DNA of 64,000 nt from Aureimonas endophytica (GTDB lineage: Bacteria > Pseudomonadota > Alphaproteobacteria > Rhizobiales > Rhizobiaceae), in contig NZ_BMIQ01000008.1 of the NCBI RefSeq assembly GCF_014642635.1, forward strand, positions 186,001-250,000, written 5' to 3'. Shown here piece by piece: positions 35,713 through 43,748 of the stretch. A model generated the notes under the pieces. It had not been told where the DNA came from. It saw only the letters and a program-made list of their open reading frames with translations, and ran no database searches. Position 1 is the first letter of the stretch, and each line of letters begins with the position of its first letter. A program made the position numbers and the translations under genes.

Positions 35713-36678
35713 TCAGTTCGCGGACGCCGCCAGATCGGCTTCCGGGACGGCGGACTCGCCCGATTTCTCCAGATAGGTCGCCTCGCGCGGCACCAGCGCC
35801 CGCAGCGCCTTCGGATGCAGGACGACCTCTGAGGTCAGCGCCACTTCCTCCAGCTCGCCGTCGCGCACCGCCCGGTTCTTCCGCCGCTTGTGCCGATAGT
35901 CGAAGACGACCCGCTGCGCGGTATAGACGTCGAGCGAGGGATTGTTGCGCCAGGAGCCGAAGAGGATCGCGAGCGTCAGCCGCGCCACCGCCAGACGGTC
36001 CCGCGTGCGGCAGATATAGATGCCGAGCACGCCGCCGCGCGGATCGTCGGCATAGGGCAGATGGCCCTCGCCATAGAGATTGTTGGAAATGGCCAAAGCC
36101 GGCGTCCGCATGCGCCGCGCCTGGCCTTCGATCTGCACCTCCACCTCGACGATCGGCAGGCGGTAGAGCGTCGTCAGGATGGCCCTTGTGGAGGCGATCA
36201 TCTTGCCGATGCGGGAGCGATAGTTGAGGCGGTCGCGCATGCGCACCATGCGGGCATGGACGCCGACGGCGAACTGGTGGACGAAGGGCTTGCCGTTCAC
36301 CGTCGCGATGTCGACTTCGGTGACGACGCCATCGGCGAGCGCCGCGATCGCGGCGTCGAGCTGCTGCGGCAATTGCAGGGTGCGGGCGAAGAGATTCATG
36401 GTGCCGGCCGGCAGGATGCCGAGCGCCACCTTCTTGTTCATCAGCGCCTCCGCCGCCGAGGAAACGGTGCCGTCGCCGCCGCCGACGAGAAGGACATCGA
36501 TATCCTCGCGCCCGGCGGCGCGCTCGATCGCGGCGCCGATCTCCGAGCCCTTCAGGATCTCCGTCTCGACGCTGTGGCCGTGGAGGCCGAATTCGTCCGT
36601 CAGCTCCTGGCGCAGCGCGTCCAGATCCATCGTGCGCAGGGTGCCGCCTTCGGCATTCAGGATGGCATGTATCTTCAT
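35713..36678 (-). CDS. Diacylglycerol/lipid kinase family protein
   Basis: A 321-residue protein of the DagK/YegS/sphingosine-kinase superfamily, which transfers phosphate from ATP to lipid hydroxyls. The nucleotide site is clear in LLVGGGDGTVSSAAE, followed by LGILPAGTMNLFARTLQLP, a Met in place of the common Thr/Asn after GT. It also has NGKPFVHQFAVGVHARM and ISNNLYGEG of the C-terminal beta domain. The start at 36678 gives the family N-terminus (MKIHAILNAEGG); the earlier in-frame start (36732) lacks support. Substrate not decidable. Confidence 0.9.
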   Translation of the reverse strand: MKIHAILNAEGGTLRTMDLDALRQELTDEFGLHGHSVETEILKGSEIGAAIERAAGREDIDVLLVGGGDGTVSSAAEALMNKKVALGILPAGTMNLFARTLQLPQQLDAAIAALADGVVTEVDIATVNGKPFVHQFAVGVHARMVRMRDRLNYRSRIGKMIASTRAILTTLYRLPIVEVEVQIEGQARRMRTPALAISNNLYGEGHLPYADDPRGGVLGIYICRTRDRLAVARLTLAILFGSWRNNPSLDVYTAQRVVFDYRHKRRKNRAVRDGELEEVALTSEVVLHPKALRALVPREATYLEKSGESAVPEADLAASAN

Positions 36679-36854
36679 GTCGCGACGATCCGCACGGGGA
36701 CTGGTCCGCAGCCATGTAGAAAGCTCAGGCAATCTTTCATCGGCGGCCCGCGGGGGCCGCTCCCCTTCGTCCCGCGCGCGCTAGATGAGGCGAAGCGCAG
36801 CGCCCGAAGCCCGGCGGCACCCGCCGAGGCGGCGCGACAATGAGGAGATCGCCC

Positions 36855-37031
36855 GTGGACCTCGTGAAATGGATCGTCATCCTGCTGGTGGTGGCCGCCA
36901 TCGCCAGCCTGCTCGGCTTCCGGGGCGTCGCGGGCGCGTCGGCTGGTCTCGCCAAGATCCTGATCTTCATCGTCCTGGCGGTCATCCTGATCGCTCTCCT
37001 CTTCGGCTGGCTCGCCTTCAAGGTGGTCTGA
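36855..37031 (+). CDS. DUF1328-family small membrane protein
   Basis: A 58-residue two-helix membrane peptide. The sequence begins DLVKWIVILLVVAAIASLLG, has the family loop FRGVAGASAGLAKIL and a second helix IVLAVILIALLFGWLAF. Length and pattern match DUF1328 (YtjA) proteins, common in stress-responsive proteobacteria. A GTG at 36855 is preferred over the ATG at 36840 because a GAGGAG site lies seven bases before it and family members start this way. Confidence 0.88.
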   Translation: MDLVKWIVILLVVAAIASLLGFRGVAGASAGLAKILIFIVLAVILIALLFGWLAFKVV

Positions 37032-37080
37032 TCGCCGCTCCGCGCCGCCCGGCGGAAAACCGGCGCGACGCTTCGAATTT

Positions 37081-37125
37081 GCCTCGGATCGCGAGGAACC
37101 GAACGATCCGAGGCGCCTTCTTTAA
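37081..37125 (+). terminator. Terminator after the DUF1328 gene
   Basis: GCCTCGGATCG pairs perfectly with CGATCCGAGGC around a 12-base loop, followed by GCCTTCTTTAA. It starts 49 bp after the stop codon. Confidence 0.75.
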
Positions 37126-37200
37126 GTGAAGAGACACGGCCGGTCGCGCGCCGCGCGACAGAAATCCTTGCCGGCCTACCGCACTTAGGAGGACGACAGA

Positions 37201-38730
37201 ATGATCCGCACCCTACTCGCCACCACCGCGCTCGCGGGCCTCTTGGCGACCAGCGCCTTCGCCCAGTCCACGCAGCCCTCGCAGACGGCCCCCGCCGCCG
37301 CCCCGGCGCCGATGTCGAACGACGCGGCCACCACCACGGCCTCGCCGGCACCCGCCGCCGCGAACGGTTCCTATGTCCAGAAGCTCGAGGCCGACCAGTA
37401 TCTCGCCTCCAACCTGAAGGGCACGGATCTCTACGAGACCGACGCGCAAGACGCCAAGAAGATCGGCGACGTCGATAATTTCGTGATCGATCGCGACGGC
37501 AAGGTCGCGGCGGTGGTGATCTCGACCAGCGGCCTCGACCAGAACAAGACGGTCGCCGCGCCGGTCGACAAGATCGACTGGATCCAGGCGCAGGACGGCA
37601 ACCAGCGCGCCATCCTGAAGGCGAGCCTCACCGATCTCCAGTCGGCCCCGGCCTTCACCTCGCGCACCGCGCAGGAGGCGGCCAATAACGGCGCGATGGC
37701 GCCGGGCACCGGTGTCGGCACGGCCGGCCAGCCGGCGGCCAACAACAACATAGCCGCCAACAACGGCGCGGCGGCTCCGGCCGCTCCGGCCGGCGGCGCC
37801 CAGCCGATGGACTCGGCGGCGATGGGCTCCAGCAACGGCTATCTCGCCTCGCTCGGCAACGACCAGAAGCTCGCCGAGGACATCATCGGCAGCAATGTCT
37901 ATTCGGGCCCGGGCGACGACGCCCAGACGATCGGTTCGGTGAACGATCTCGTCCTGACCAAGACCGGCGAGGTTCCGGTCGTGGTGGTCGGCGTCGGCGG
38001 CTTCCTCGGCATCGGCGAGAAGGATGTCGGCGTGCCGTATCAGCAGATCTCCATGCAGTCGGAGAACGGCAATTCGTCCGAGCCGCGCCTGATCCTGGCC
38101 GCGACGAAGGATCAGCTGAACGGTGCCCCGACCTTCGAGACGCGTGATCGCGATGCCACCAATGTCGCGAACAACAACGCGGCGGCGACCGGCGGCGCGG
38201 CCGGCATGGGCGGCGCCATCGGCGCGGCTCCCTCGGCGACGACCGGCACCGACACGACGGTCGCGGCGCAGAACAGCGCCAATCCCGACACGATGAATGC
38301 CGACAATTCGACGACGGCCTCCACCACGACGAACGACCGCGCCTCGATGCAGCCGATTTCGGGACCGGAACTCACCGCCGACAATCTCAGCGGCGTCTCG
38401 GTCTACGGTCCGAACGATCGCAGCATCGGCAAGGTCGGCGACATCGCGCTGACCGGCGACGGCCGCGTCGACGCGATCGTGGTCGATGTCGGCGGCTTCC
38501 TCGGCATCGGCTCCAAGCCGGTGGCGGTCGCCATGGACAATCTCCAGTTCATGCGCGACGGCAACGGCAAGGTGAACGTCTATACCCAGTTCACCGAGGA
38601 CCAGCTGAAGAACGCGCCGGAATTCAACCGCGAGACCTATGCCCAGAACCGCAGCACCATGCGGGTCGAGCCGGGCAACGCGCCTTCGGCGACGACCGGC
38701 CAGGGCAATGCGAGCCAGCCGGCCCAGTAA
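37201..38730 (+). CDS. Exported protein with three PRC-barrel domains
   Basis: A 509-residue exported protein. The signal peptide (IRTLLATTALAGLLATSAFA) is cut before QSTQ. Three PRC-barrel-like modules lie at about 71-150, 227-312 and 395-476, separated by long Ala/Asn/Thr-rich low-complexity linkers. Modules 2 and 3 share the GGFLGIG turn; module 1 lacks it (it has TSGLDQN instead). All three share a close-out like FTEDQLKNAPEF. PRC-barrels bind proteins or RNA; in Hyphomicrobiales exported ones are common but of unclear role. Triplication with long linkers is unusual. An AGGAGGACG site precedes the ATG. Confidence 0.88.
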   Translation: MIRTLLATTALAGLLATSAFAQSTQPSQTAPAAAPAPMSNDAATTTASPAPAAANGSYVQKLEADQYLASNLKGTDLYETDAQDAKKIGDVDNFVIDRDGKVAAVVISTSGLDQNKTVAAPVDKIDWIQAQDGNQRAILKASLTDLQSAPAFTSRTAQEAANNGAMAPGTGVGTAGQPAANNNIAANNGAAAPAAPAGGAQPMDSAAMGSSNGYLASLGNDQKLAEDIIGSNVYSGPGDDAQTIGSVNDLVLTKTGEVPVVVVGVGGFLGIGEKDVGVPYQQISMQSENGNSSEPRLILAATKDQLNGAPTFETRDRDATNVANNNAAATGGAAGMGGAIGAAPSATTGTDTTVAAQNSANPDTMNADNSTTASTTTNDRASMQPISGPELTADNLSGVSVYGPNDRSIGKVGDIALTGDGRVDAIVVDVGGFLGIGSKPVAVAMDNLQFMRDGNGKVNVYTQFTEDQLKNAPEFNRETYAQNRSTMRVEPGNAPSATTGQGNASQPAQ

Positions 38731-38756
38731 GCTGGTCCAAAGCATCCGCAAACAAG

Positions 38757-38787
38757 ACGAGCCCGCTTCATGCGGGCTCGTTGCGTT
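38757..38787 (+). terminator. Terminator after the PRC-barrel gene
   Basis: ACGAGCCCGC pairs perfectly with GCGGGCTCGT around a 5-base loop (38757-38781), then TGCGTTT. It begins 26 bp after the stop. Confidence 0.8.
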
Positions 38788-38911
38788 TATGGTCAGTGAT
38801 CATTCCGTCTGACGAGAAATTTAGCGGAAGGCCTCTGCCGGCGATGCTATCCTTCGCCGCGATCGATCTGCGGTTCATCAAGGGTTCATGGACCGCACCC
38901 CAAGGAAAGAC

Positions 38912-40183
38912 ATGGCTCTCCTGAAGCATAGTCTCGTCACGCTTGCCGCCCTTCTCGTCGGCGTCATCGCCTGGATGGCCCTCGACGATCGGCCGGCGCG
39001 TCTGGCGCTCGCCGCCCTGCCGGAGGATGCGACGACGCTTCGCGGCGCCATCCTCGCTCTCTCGCCCCATGCCGGCGAGCCGCCCCGGACGAAGATCGGC
39101 GCGACGCCCGCCGGCGGCGAGCGCGGCCGGAACCGGCCGGTCGTCGTCGTCGCCGGCGCGGTCGGCGAGGCCGAAACGCGCACGCAGGTGCGCGGCATCG
39201 GCAGCGGCGAGGCCGAGCGCTCGGTGACCGTCTATCCCGACACGACCGGCATCGTCGCCAGCGTCGCCTTCAAATCGGGCGACCGGGTCGAGAGCGGCGC
39301 GCCGCTGGCGATCCTCGAACACGACAACGAGGAGCTCGCCGTCGCGCGGGCGCGCATCGGGCTCGACGCCGCCGAGGAGAAGTTCCAGCGCTATCAGCGC
39401 CTCGCCCAGTCGCGCGCCGTCACCTCGGTCGAGGCGAACGACGTCGCGCGCGAGCGCGACAACGCTCGGCTCGACCTTCGCGCCGCCGAGATCGCGCTCG
39501 CCAAGCGCACGATCTCCGCCCCGCTCGCCGGCCATGTCGGCATCGTCAATGTCGAGCCGGGCGATCTCGTCTCGAACCAGAGCACGATCGCGACCATCGA
39601 CGACCGGACGCGTCTCCGGGTGATCTTCTACACGCCGGAAAGCTTTATCGGCGCCCTCGCCATCGGCGCGCCGGTCGAGGCCTTCGCCTCGGCGCGGCCG
39701 GAAAAGAGCTATGGCGGCACGATCAGCGCCATCGACAGCCGCATCGACGAGGCGAGCCGCACGCTGCGCACCGAGGCGCTGCTCGACAACGCCGCCGACG
39801 AGTTGCGGCCCGGCATGTCCTTTCTCGTCACCCTGCGCCTCGAAGGCGAGCGCCGCCTCGCCGTCGATCCCCTGGCGGTACAATGGGAGCGGGACGGCGC
39901 CTTCGTCTGGAAGATCGCCGGCAACCGCATCGAGAAGACGCCGGTGCGCATCGTCGAGCGCAATATCGACAGCCTCCTCCTGACCGCGGGCGATCTGAAG
40001 CGAGGCGATCAGGTGGTGGTCGAGGGTGTGCAGTCGGTGCGCGAGGGCGGCACGGTGGACGTGCGCGACACGCGGCCGGCCCCGACGGGCCCGGCCCGCG
40101 ACGACGGCGCCCTGCCGCCCGCCGCCGAGCGGAACGCGCCGGCCGCCGACCGGCGCGCCGAGGCCGGGACCGACGGCCGATGA
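38912..40183 (+). CDS. RND efflux periplasmic adaptor (membrane fusion protein)
   Basis: A 423-residue adaptor linking the inner-membrane pump to the periplasm. The N-terminal hydrophobic anchor (LKHSLVTLAALLVGVIAWMA) is followed by a ~60-residue linker, then the hairpin and lipoyl halves (VTVYPDTTGIVASVAFKSGD and KRTISAPLAGHVGIVNVEPG), a beta-barrel and membrane-proximal domain (LRVIFYTPESFIGALAIGAP). The start at 38912 has AAGGA seven bases upstream; an ATG eight codons earlier (38888) is the alternative. It overlaps the pump gene by four bases (ATGA). No outer-membrane channel gene follows, so it likely uses a TolC encoded elsewhere. Confidence 0.93.
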   Translation: MALLKHSLVTLAALLVGVIAWMALDDRPARLALAALPEDATTLRGAILALSPHAGEPPRTKIGATPAGGERGRNRPVVVVAGAVGEAETRTQVRGIGSGEAERSVTVYPDTTGIVASVAFKSGDRVESGAPLAILEHDNEELAVARARIGLDAAEEKFQRYQRLAQSRAVTSVEANDVARERDNARLDLRAAEIALAKRTISAPLAGHVGIVNVEPGDLVSNQSTIATIDDRTRLRVIFYTPESFIGALAIGAPVEAFASARPEKSYGGTISAIDSRIDEASRTLRTEALLDNAADELRPGMSFLVTLRLEGERRLAVDPLAVQWERDGAFVWKIAGNRIEKTPVRIVERNIDSLLLTAGDLKRGDQVVVEGVQSVREGGTVDVRDTRPAPTGPARDDGALPPAAERNAPAADRRAEAGTDGR

Positions 40184-43100
40184 GCGGCCACGGCGCCGGT
40201 TCGGCGAAGCCCGACGGGCTGACCGCCTTCACCAGCCTCTTCATCCGCCGGCCGGTCCTGACGATCGTCCTCAACCTCCTCATCGTCGTCGCCGGCCTCG
40301 CCTCGCTGCGCGCGGTCGAAGTGCGCGAATTGCCGAATGTCGACCGACCGGTCATCACCGTGTCGATCGATTTCGAGGGCGCCGCGCCGGAGACCGTCGA
40401 TCGCCAGATCACCAGCGAGGTGGAAAGCGCCGTCGCGCGCGTGTCCGGCATCGCCTCGGTCTCCTCCGCCTCGCGCTTCGGCCAGAGCCGCGTCACGATC
40501 GAATTCACCAGCGCGACCGATCTCAACGTCGCGGCGAGCGACGTGCGCGACGCAGTGAGCCGCCTCGCCAACACCCTGCCGGACGAGGCCGACGAGCCGC
40601 GCATCGTCAAGGCCGACGCCGATGCCGACCCGATCATGCGCCTCGCGGTGCTGGCCCCCGGCCTGCCGATCGAGGAGCTGACGACGCTGGTCGAGGACCG
40701 GATCGCCGACCAGCTGGCGGCGGTCGAGGGCGTCGCCGATATCCAGCTGTCGGGCGAGCGCGAGCGGATCGTCTATGTCGACATCGATCCCGACCAGCTG
40801 GCGACGCGCGGCCTGTCGGTCGCCGACGTCGCGTCGGCGCTGCGCAACGTGGCGCTCGATGTGCCGGCCGGCTCCCTCGCCTCGCCGACGCAGGATCTGA
40901 TCGTGCGGGCCGACGCCAATGTCACGACGCCCGAGGCCTTCGAGGCGATCGCCCTCAACGACCGCACCCGGCTGCGCGACATCGCCTCCGTGCGCTTCGG
41001 CCCGGACGAGGCCGCCTCGCAGCAGCGCGTCAATGGCGAGACCGGCATCGGCCTCGGCGTCGTGCGGCAGGCGGGCTCCTCGACGCTGGAGATCTCCGAC
41101 CGGATCCGCGCCGAGGTGGACCGGCTGAACGCCAGCCTGCCGAACGGCGTGAAGGTGTCGGTGACGAGCGACAATGCCGTCTTCATCAACGGCGCCATCC
41201 ACGAGGTGGAGCTATCGCTGATCTATGCCGTCGTCATCGTCATCGCCGTCATCTTCGTCTTCCTCCTGAATCTCCGCGCGACGCTCATTCCGGCAGTGAC
41301 GATGCCGATCGCGCTGATCGGCGTCCTCACCTTCGTCTATCTCGCCGGCTTCTCGATCAACATCCTGACGCTGCTCGCACTGGTGCTGGCGACCGGCATG
41401 GTGGTGGACGACGCGATCATCGTTCTGGAGAACATCGTGCGCCGGCGCGACATGGGCGCGAGGCCGAGCGCGGCGGCGGTGCTCGGCACGCGCGAGGTCT
41501 TCTTCGCCGTGATCTCCACCACCGCGACGCTCGCCGCCGTCTTCGTGCCGATCTCCTTCCTGCCGGGCGCGGCGGGCGGGCTGTTCCGCGAATTCGGCTA
41601 TGTGCTGGCCGTCGCCGTCGTCATCTCGGCCTTCGTCGCTTTGACGCTCTGCCCGATGCTCGCGGCGCATTTCGTGAAGCCGAAGGAGAGCGAGCGCCCG
41701 CCGGGCCTCCTGTCGCGCGGCATCCGCCGTCTCGGCGCCGGGCTCGCCGGTTTCTACGCCGTGACGATCCGCGCCTGCCTCGCCTTTCCGCTCGTCGTCG
41801 TCGTGGTGGCCGCCCTCTTCTCCTATGCCGCCTATTTGACCTTCCAGACCCTGCCGCAGGAACTGACCCCGTCCGAGGATCGCGGCGTCGCGCTGATGCG
41901 CATCACCGCGCCGCAGAGCGCCAGCGTCGACTATACCGCCGCCCAGATGCGGCAGGTGGAGGACGTGCTCCTGCCCTATGTGAAGAGCGGCGAGGCGACC
42001 AACATCTACGCGACGGCGGGGCGCGGCTCCGCCAATTCCGGCTTTCTCGTGATGTCGCTCGCCGACTGGGATCGGCGCGAGCGCAGCCAGCAGCAGATCG
42101 TCGCCGAGGTGAACCGGCAGCTCGCCGGCATTCCGGGCGTGCGCGCGGTCGCGATCCAGCCGAACTCGCTCGGCATTCGCGGCGGCGGCCAGGGGCTGCA
42201 ATTCGCCATTGCCGGCCAGAATTACGAGGAGCTCGCCGACGCGGCGGAGCGCTTCAAGAGCGCCATGGAGCGCGACGGCCGCTGGGGCCGGGTGCAGCTG
42301 GCGGTGGAGGCGGCGCAGCCGCAGCTTTCCGTCGTGGTCGACCGCATCCGCGCCTCCGATCTCGGCGTCGATATCGACGGGCTCGCCGAGGCGATGCAGG
42401 CGCTGCTCGACGGGCGCGAGACCGGCCGCACCTTTCTCGACGACAAGTCCGTGCCGATCCGCATCGTCGCGACCGGCCATCCGGTCAACGATCCCGGCGA
42501 TCTCGCCAATATCTTCCTGAAGACGCGCGACGGCCGGCTGGTGCCGATGTCCTCCATCGCGAAGGTGGAGGAGCGCCCGATCGCGCCCTCGCTCAATCGC
42601 GAGAACCGCTCGCGCGCCGTGACGCTCGCCGCCGACCTGCCGGAAGGCACGCCGATCGCCAGCGGCTGGGCGGATGTCGAGGCGCTGGCGCGCACGGAAC
42701 TTCCCGACTCGATGCGGCTCGTGCCGCTCGCCGAGGCCGCGACGCTGCAACAGACCTCGAACGGCCTCGCCGTCGTCTTCGGCTTCGCCATCGTCGTCAT
42801 CGTCCTGGTGCTCGCCGCGCAGTTCGAGAGCTTCGTCTCGGCGCTGATCATCATCGCCACCGTGCCGCTCGGCGTGGCCTGCGCGGTCTTCGCCCTCGCC
42901 TTCTTCGGCATCAGCCTCAATCTCTACAGCCAGATCGGCCTGGTGCTGCTCGTCGGCATCATGGCGAAGAACGGCATCCTCGTCGTGGAATTCGCCAATC
43001 AGCTGCGCGAGGAGGGCATGGGTCTGCGCGAGGCGGTGGAGAAGGCAGCGCTGATCCGGCTGCGTCCGGTGATGATGACGATGATCGCGACCGTCGTCGG

Positions 43101-43329
43101 CGGCGTGCCGCTGATCTTCGCCAGCGGCGCCGGAGCCGAGGCGCGCGTCGCGCTCGGCTATGTGATCGTCGGCGGACTCGGCCTCGCGACCTTCTCGACG
43201 CTCTACGTCACCCCGGTCGCCTATCTCCTGCTCGGCCGCTTCTCGCAGCCGAATTCGGAACGGACGGCGGCGCTGCATCGCGACATCGCGGCGGCCGAGC
43301 GCGCCGCCCTCCCCGCCCCGGCGGAATAG
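40180..43329 (+). CDS. RND-family multidrug efflux pump (AcrB/MexF-like)
   Basis: A 1049-residue inner-membrane pump of the HAE1 class: one N-terminal helix (PVLTIVLNLLIVVAGLASLR), a large periplasmic loop, helices 2-6, a second large loop and helices 7-12. The charged proton-relay residues are visible in TGMVVDDAIIVLENIV (Asp-Asp in helix 4), and the later helix has GIMAKNGILVVEFANQLREE with the essential Lys. Start is the ATGA overlap with the adaptor gene. Substrates are unknown; there is no dedicated TetR-type repressor gene next to the pair. Confidence 0.95.
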   Translation: MSGHGAGSAKPDGLTAFTSLFIRRPVLTIVLNLLIVVAGLASLRAVEVRELPNVDRPVITVSIDFEGAAPETVDRQITSEVESAVARVSGIASVSSASRFGQSRVTIEFTSATDLNVAASDVRDAVSRLANTLPDEADEPRIVKADADADPIMRLAVLAPGLPIEELTTLVEDRIADQLAAVEGVADIQLSGERERIVYVDIDPDQLATRGLSVADVASALRNVALDVPAGSLASPTQDLIVRADANVTTPEAFEAIALNDRTRLRDIASVRFGPDEAASQQRVNGETGIGLGVVRQAGSSTLEISDRIRAEVDRLNASLPNGVKVSVTSDNAVFINGAIHEVELSLIYAVVIVIAVIFVFLLNLRATLIPAVTMPIALIGVLTFVYLAGFSINILTLLALVLATGMVVDDAIIVLENIVRRRDMGARPSAAAVLGTREVFFAVISTTATLAAVFVPISFLPGAAGGLFREFGYVLAVAVVISAFVALTLCPMLAAHFVKPKESERPPGLLSRGIRRLGAGLAGFYAVTIRACLAFPLVVVVVAALFSYAAYLTFQTLPQELTPSEDRGVALMRITAPQSASVDYTAAQMRQVEDVLLPYVKSGEATNIYATAGRGSANSGFLVMSLADWDRRERSQQQIVAEVNRQLAGIPGVRAVAIQPNSLGIRGGGQGLQFAIAGQNYEELADAAERFKSAMERDGRWGRVQLAVEAAQPQLSVVVDRIRASDLGVDIDGLAEAMQALLDGRETGRTFLDDKSVPIRIVATGHPVNDPGDLANIFLKTRDGRLVPMSSIAKVEERPIAPSLNRENRSRAVTLAADLPEGTPIASGWADVEALARTELPDSMRLVPLAEAATLQQTSNGLAVVFGFAIVVIVLVLAAQFESFVSALIIIATVPLGVACAVFALAFFGISLNLYSQIGLVLLVGIMAKNGILVVEFANQLREEGMGLREAVEKAALIRLRPVMMTMIATVVGGVPLIFASGAGAEARVALGYVIVGGLGLATFSTLYVTPVAYLLLGRFSQPNSERTAALHRDIAAAERAALPAPAE

Positions 43330-43365
43330 CCGCCGGGCGCGAGGGCGCGGGGTTCAGGCTGCGCT

Positions 43366-43647
43366 TTAGCGCTTCTTGCCCTGCTTCTTGCCGGAGGGCT
43401 TGCCTTCGTCCTCGGACGCGGCAACTTCCTCGGCCTCGATCACGGTCGCCTCGGCATGGCCGAGCAGGCCCTGGTTCAGCGCTTCCTCGAACTCCACCAG
43501 CTCGACGAATTCCTCGCCTTCGACCATCTGGTCGTTGCGGATCAGGTGGCGGATATAGTCGCCGGCATCGACATAGAATCCCTCCTCGACCTGGGCCCGC
43601 ACCCATTCCAGCATTTTTTCAGGGATGATGATCTCGATCGTCGCCAC
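43366..43647 (-). CDS. Solitary ParD-like ribbon-helix-helix protein with long charged tail
   Basis: A 93-residue protein. Residues 1-42 match ParD/CopG-type antitoxins (ATIEIIIPEKMLEWVRAQVE, then YVDAGDYIRHLIRND), forming the ribbon-helix-helix. Instead of the short toxin-binding tail there is an acidic stretch (GEEFVELVEFEEALNQG) and a closing Lys-rich tail (GKPSGKKQGKKR). The start is a GTG at 43647 with GGAG eight bases upstream. No parE toxin gene was found on either side: left is the RND pump end, right the divergent uup gene. It may be a free-standing regulator. Confidence 0.75.
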   Translation of the reverse strand: MATIEIIIPEKMLEWVRAQVEEGFYVDAGDYIRHLIRNDQMVEGEEFVELVEFEEALNQGLLGHAEATVIEAEEVAASEDEGKPSGKKQGKKR

Positions 43648-43748
43648 TATGGAATCTCCATGGAATCGGCGGGTAAATGCCATTACCCTTAGCTGGGAAC
43701 AAGACGGAAGCGGTTCCTCTCCCGAACGGCATCGGCTAGAAGCCGGCC

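Noticed and set aside
40026-43628. 1200-codon plus-strand frame over the RND pump
   Set aside because: Alternative frame of the pump gene; Arg-rich and without helices, whereas the chosen frame has all RND motifs.
43330-43748. parE toxin partner for the ParD-like protein
   Set aside because: No frame of about 90-100 codons with ParE character on either strand beside the gene.
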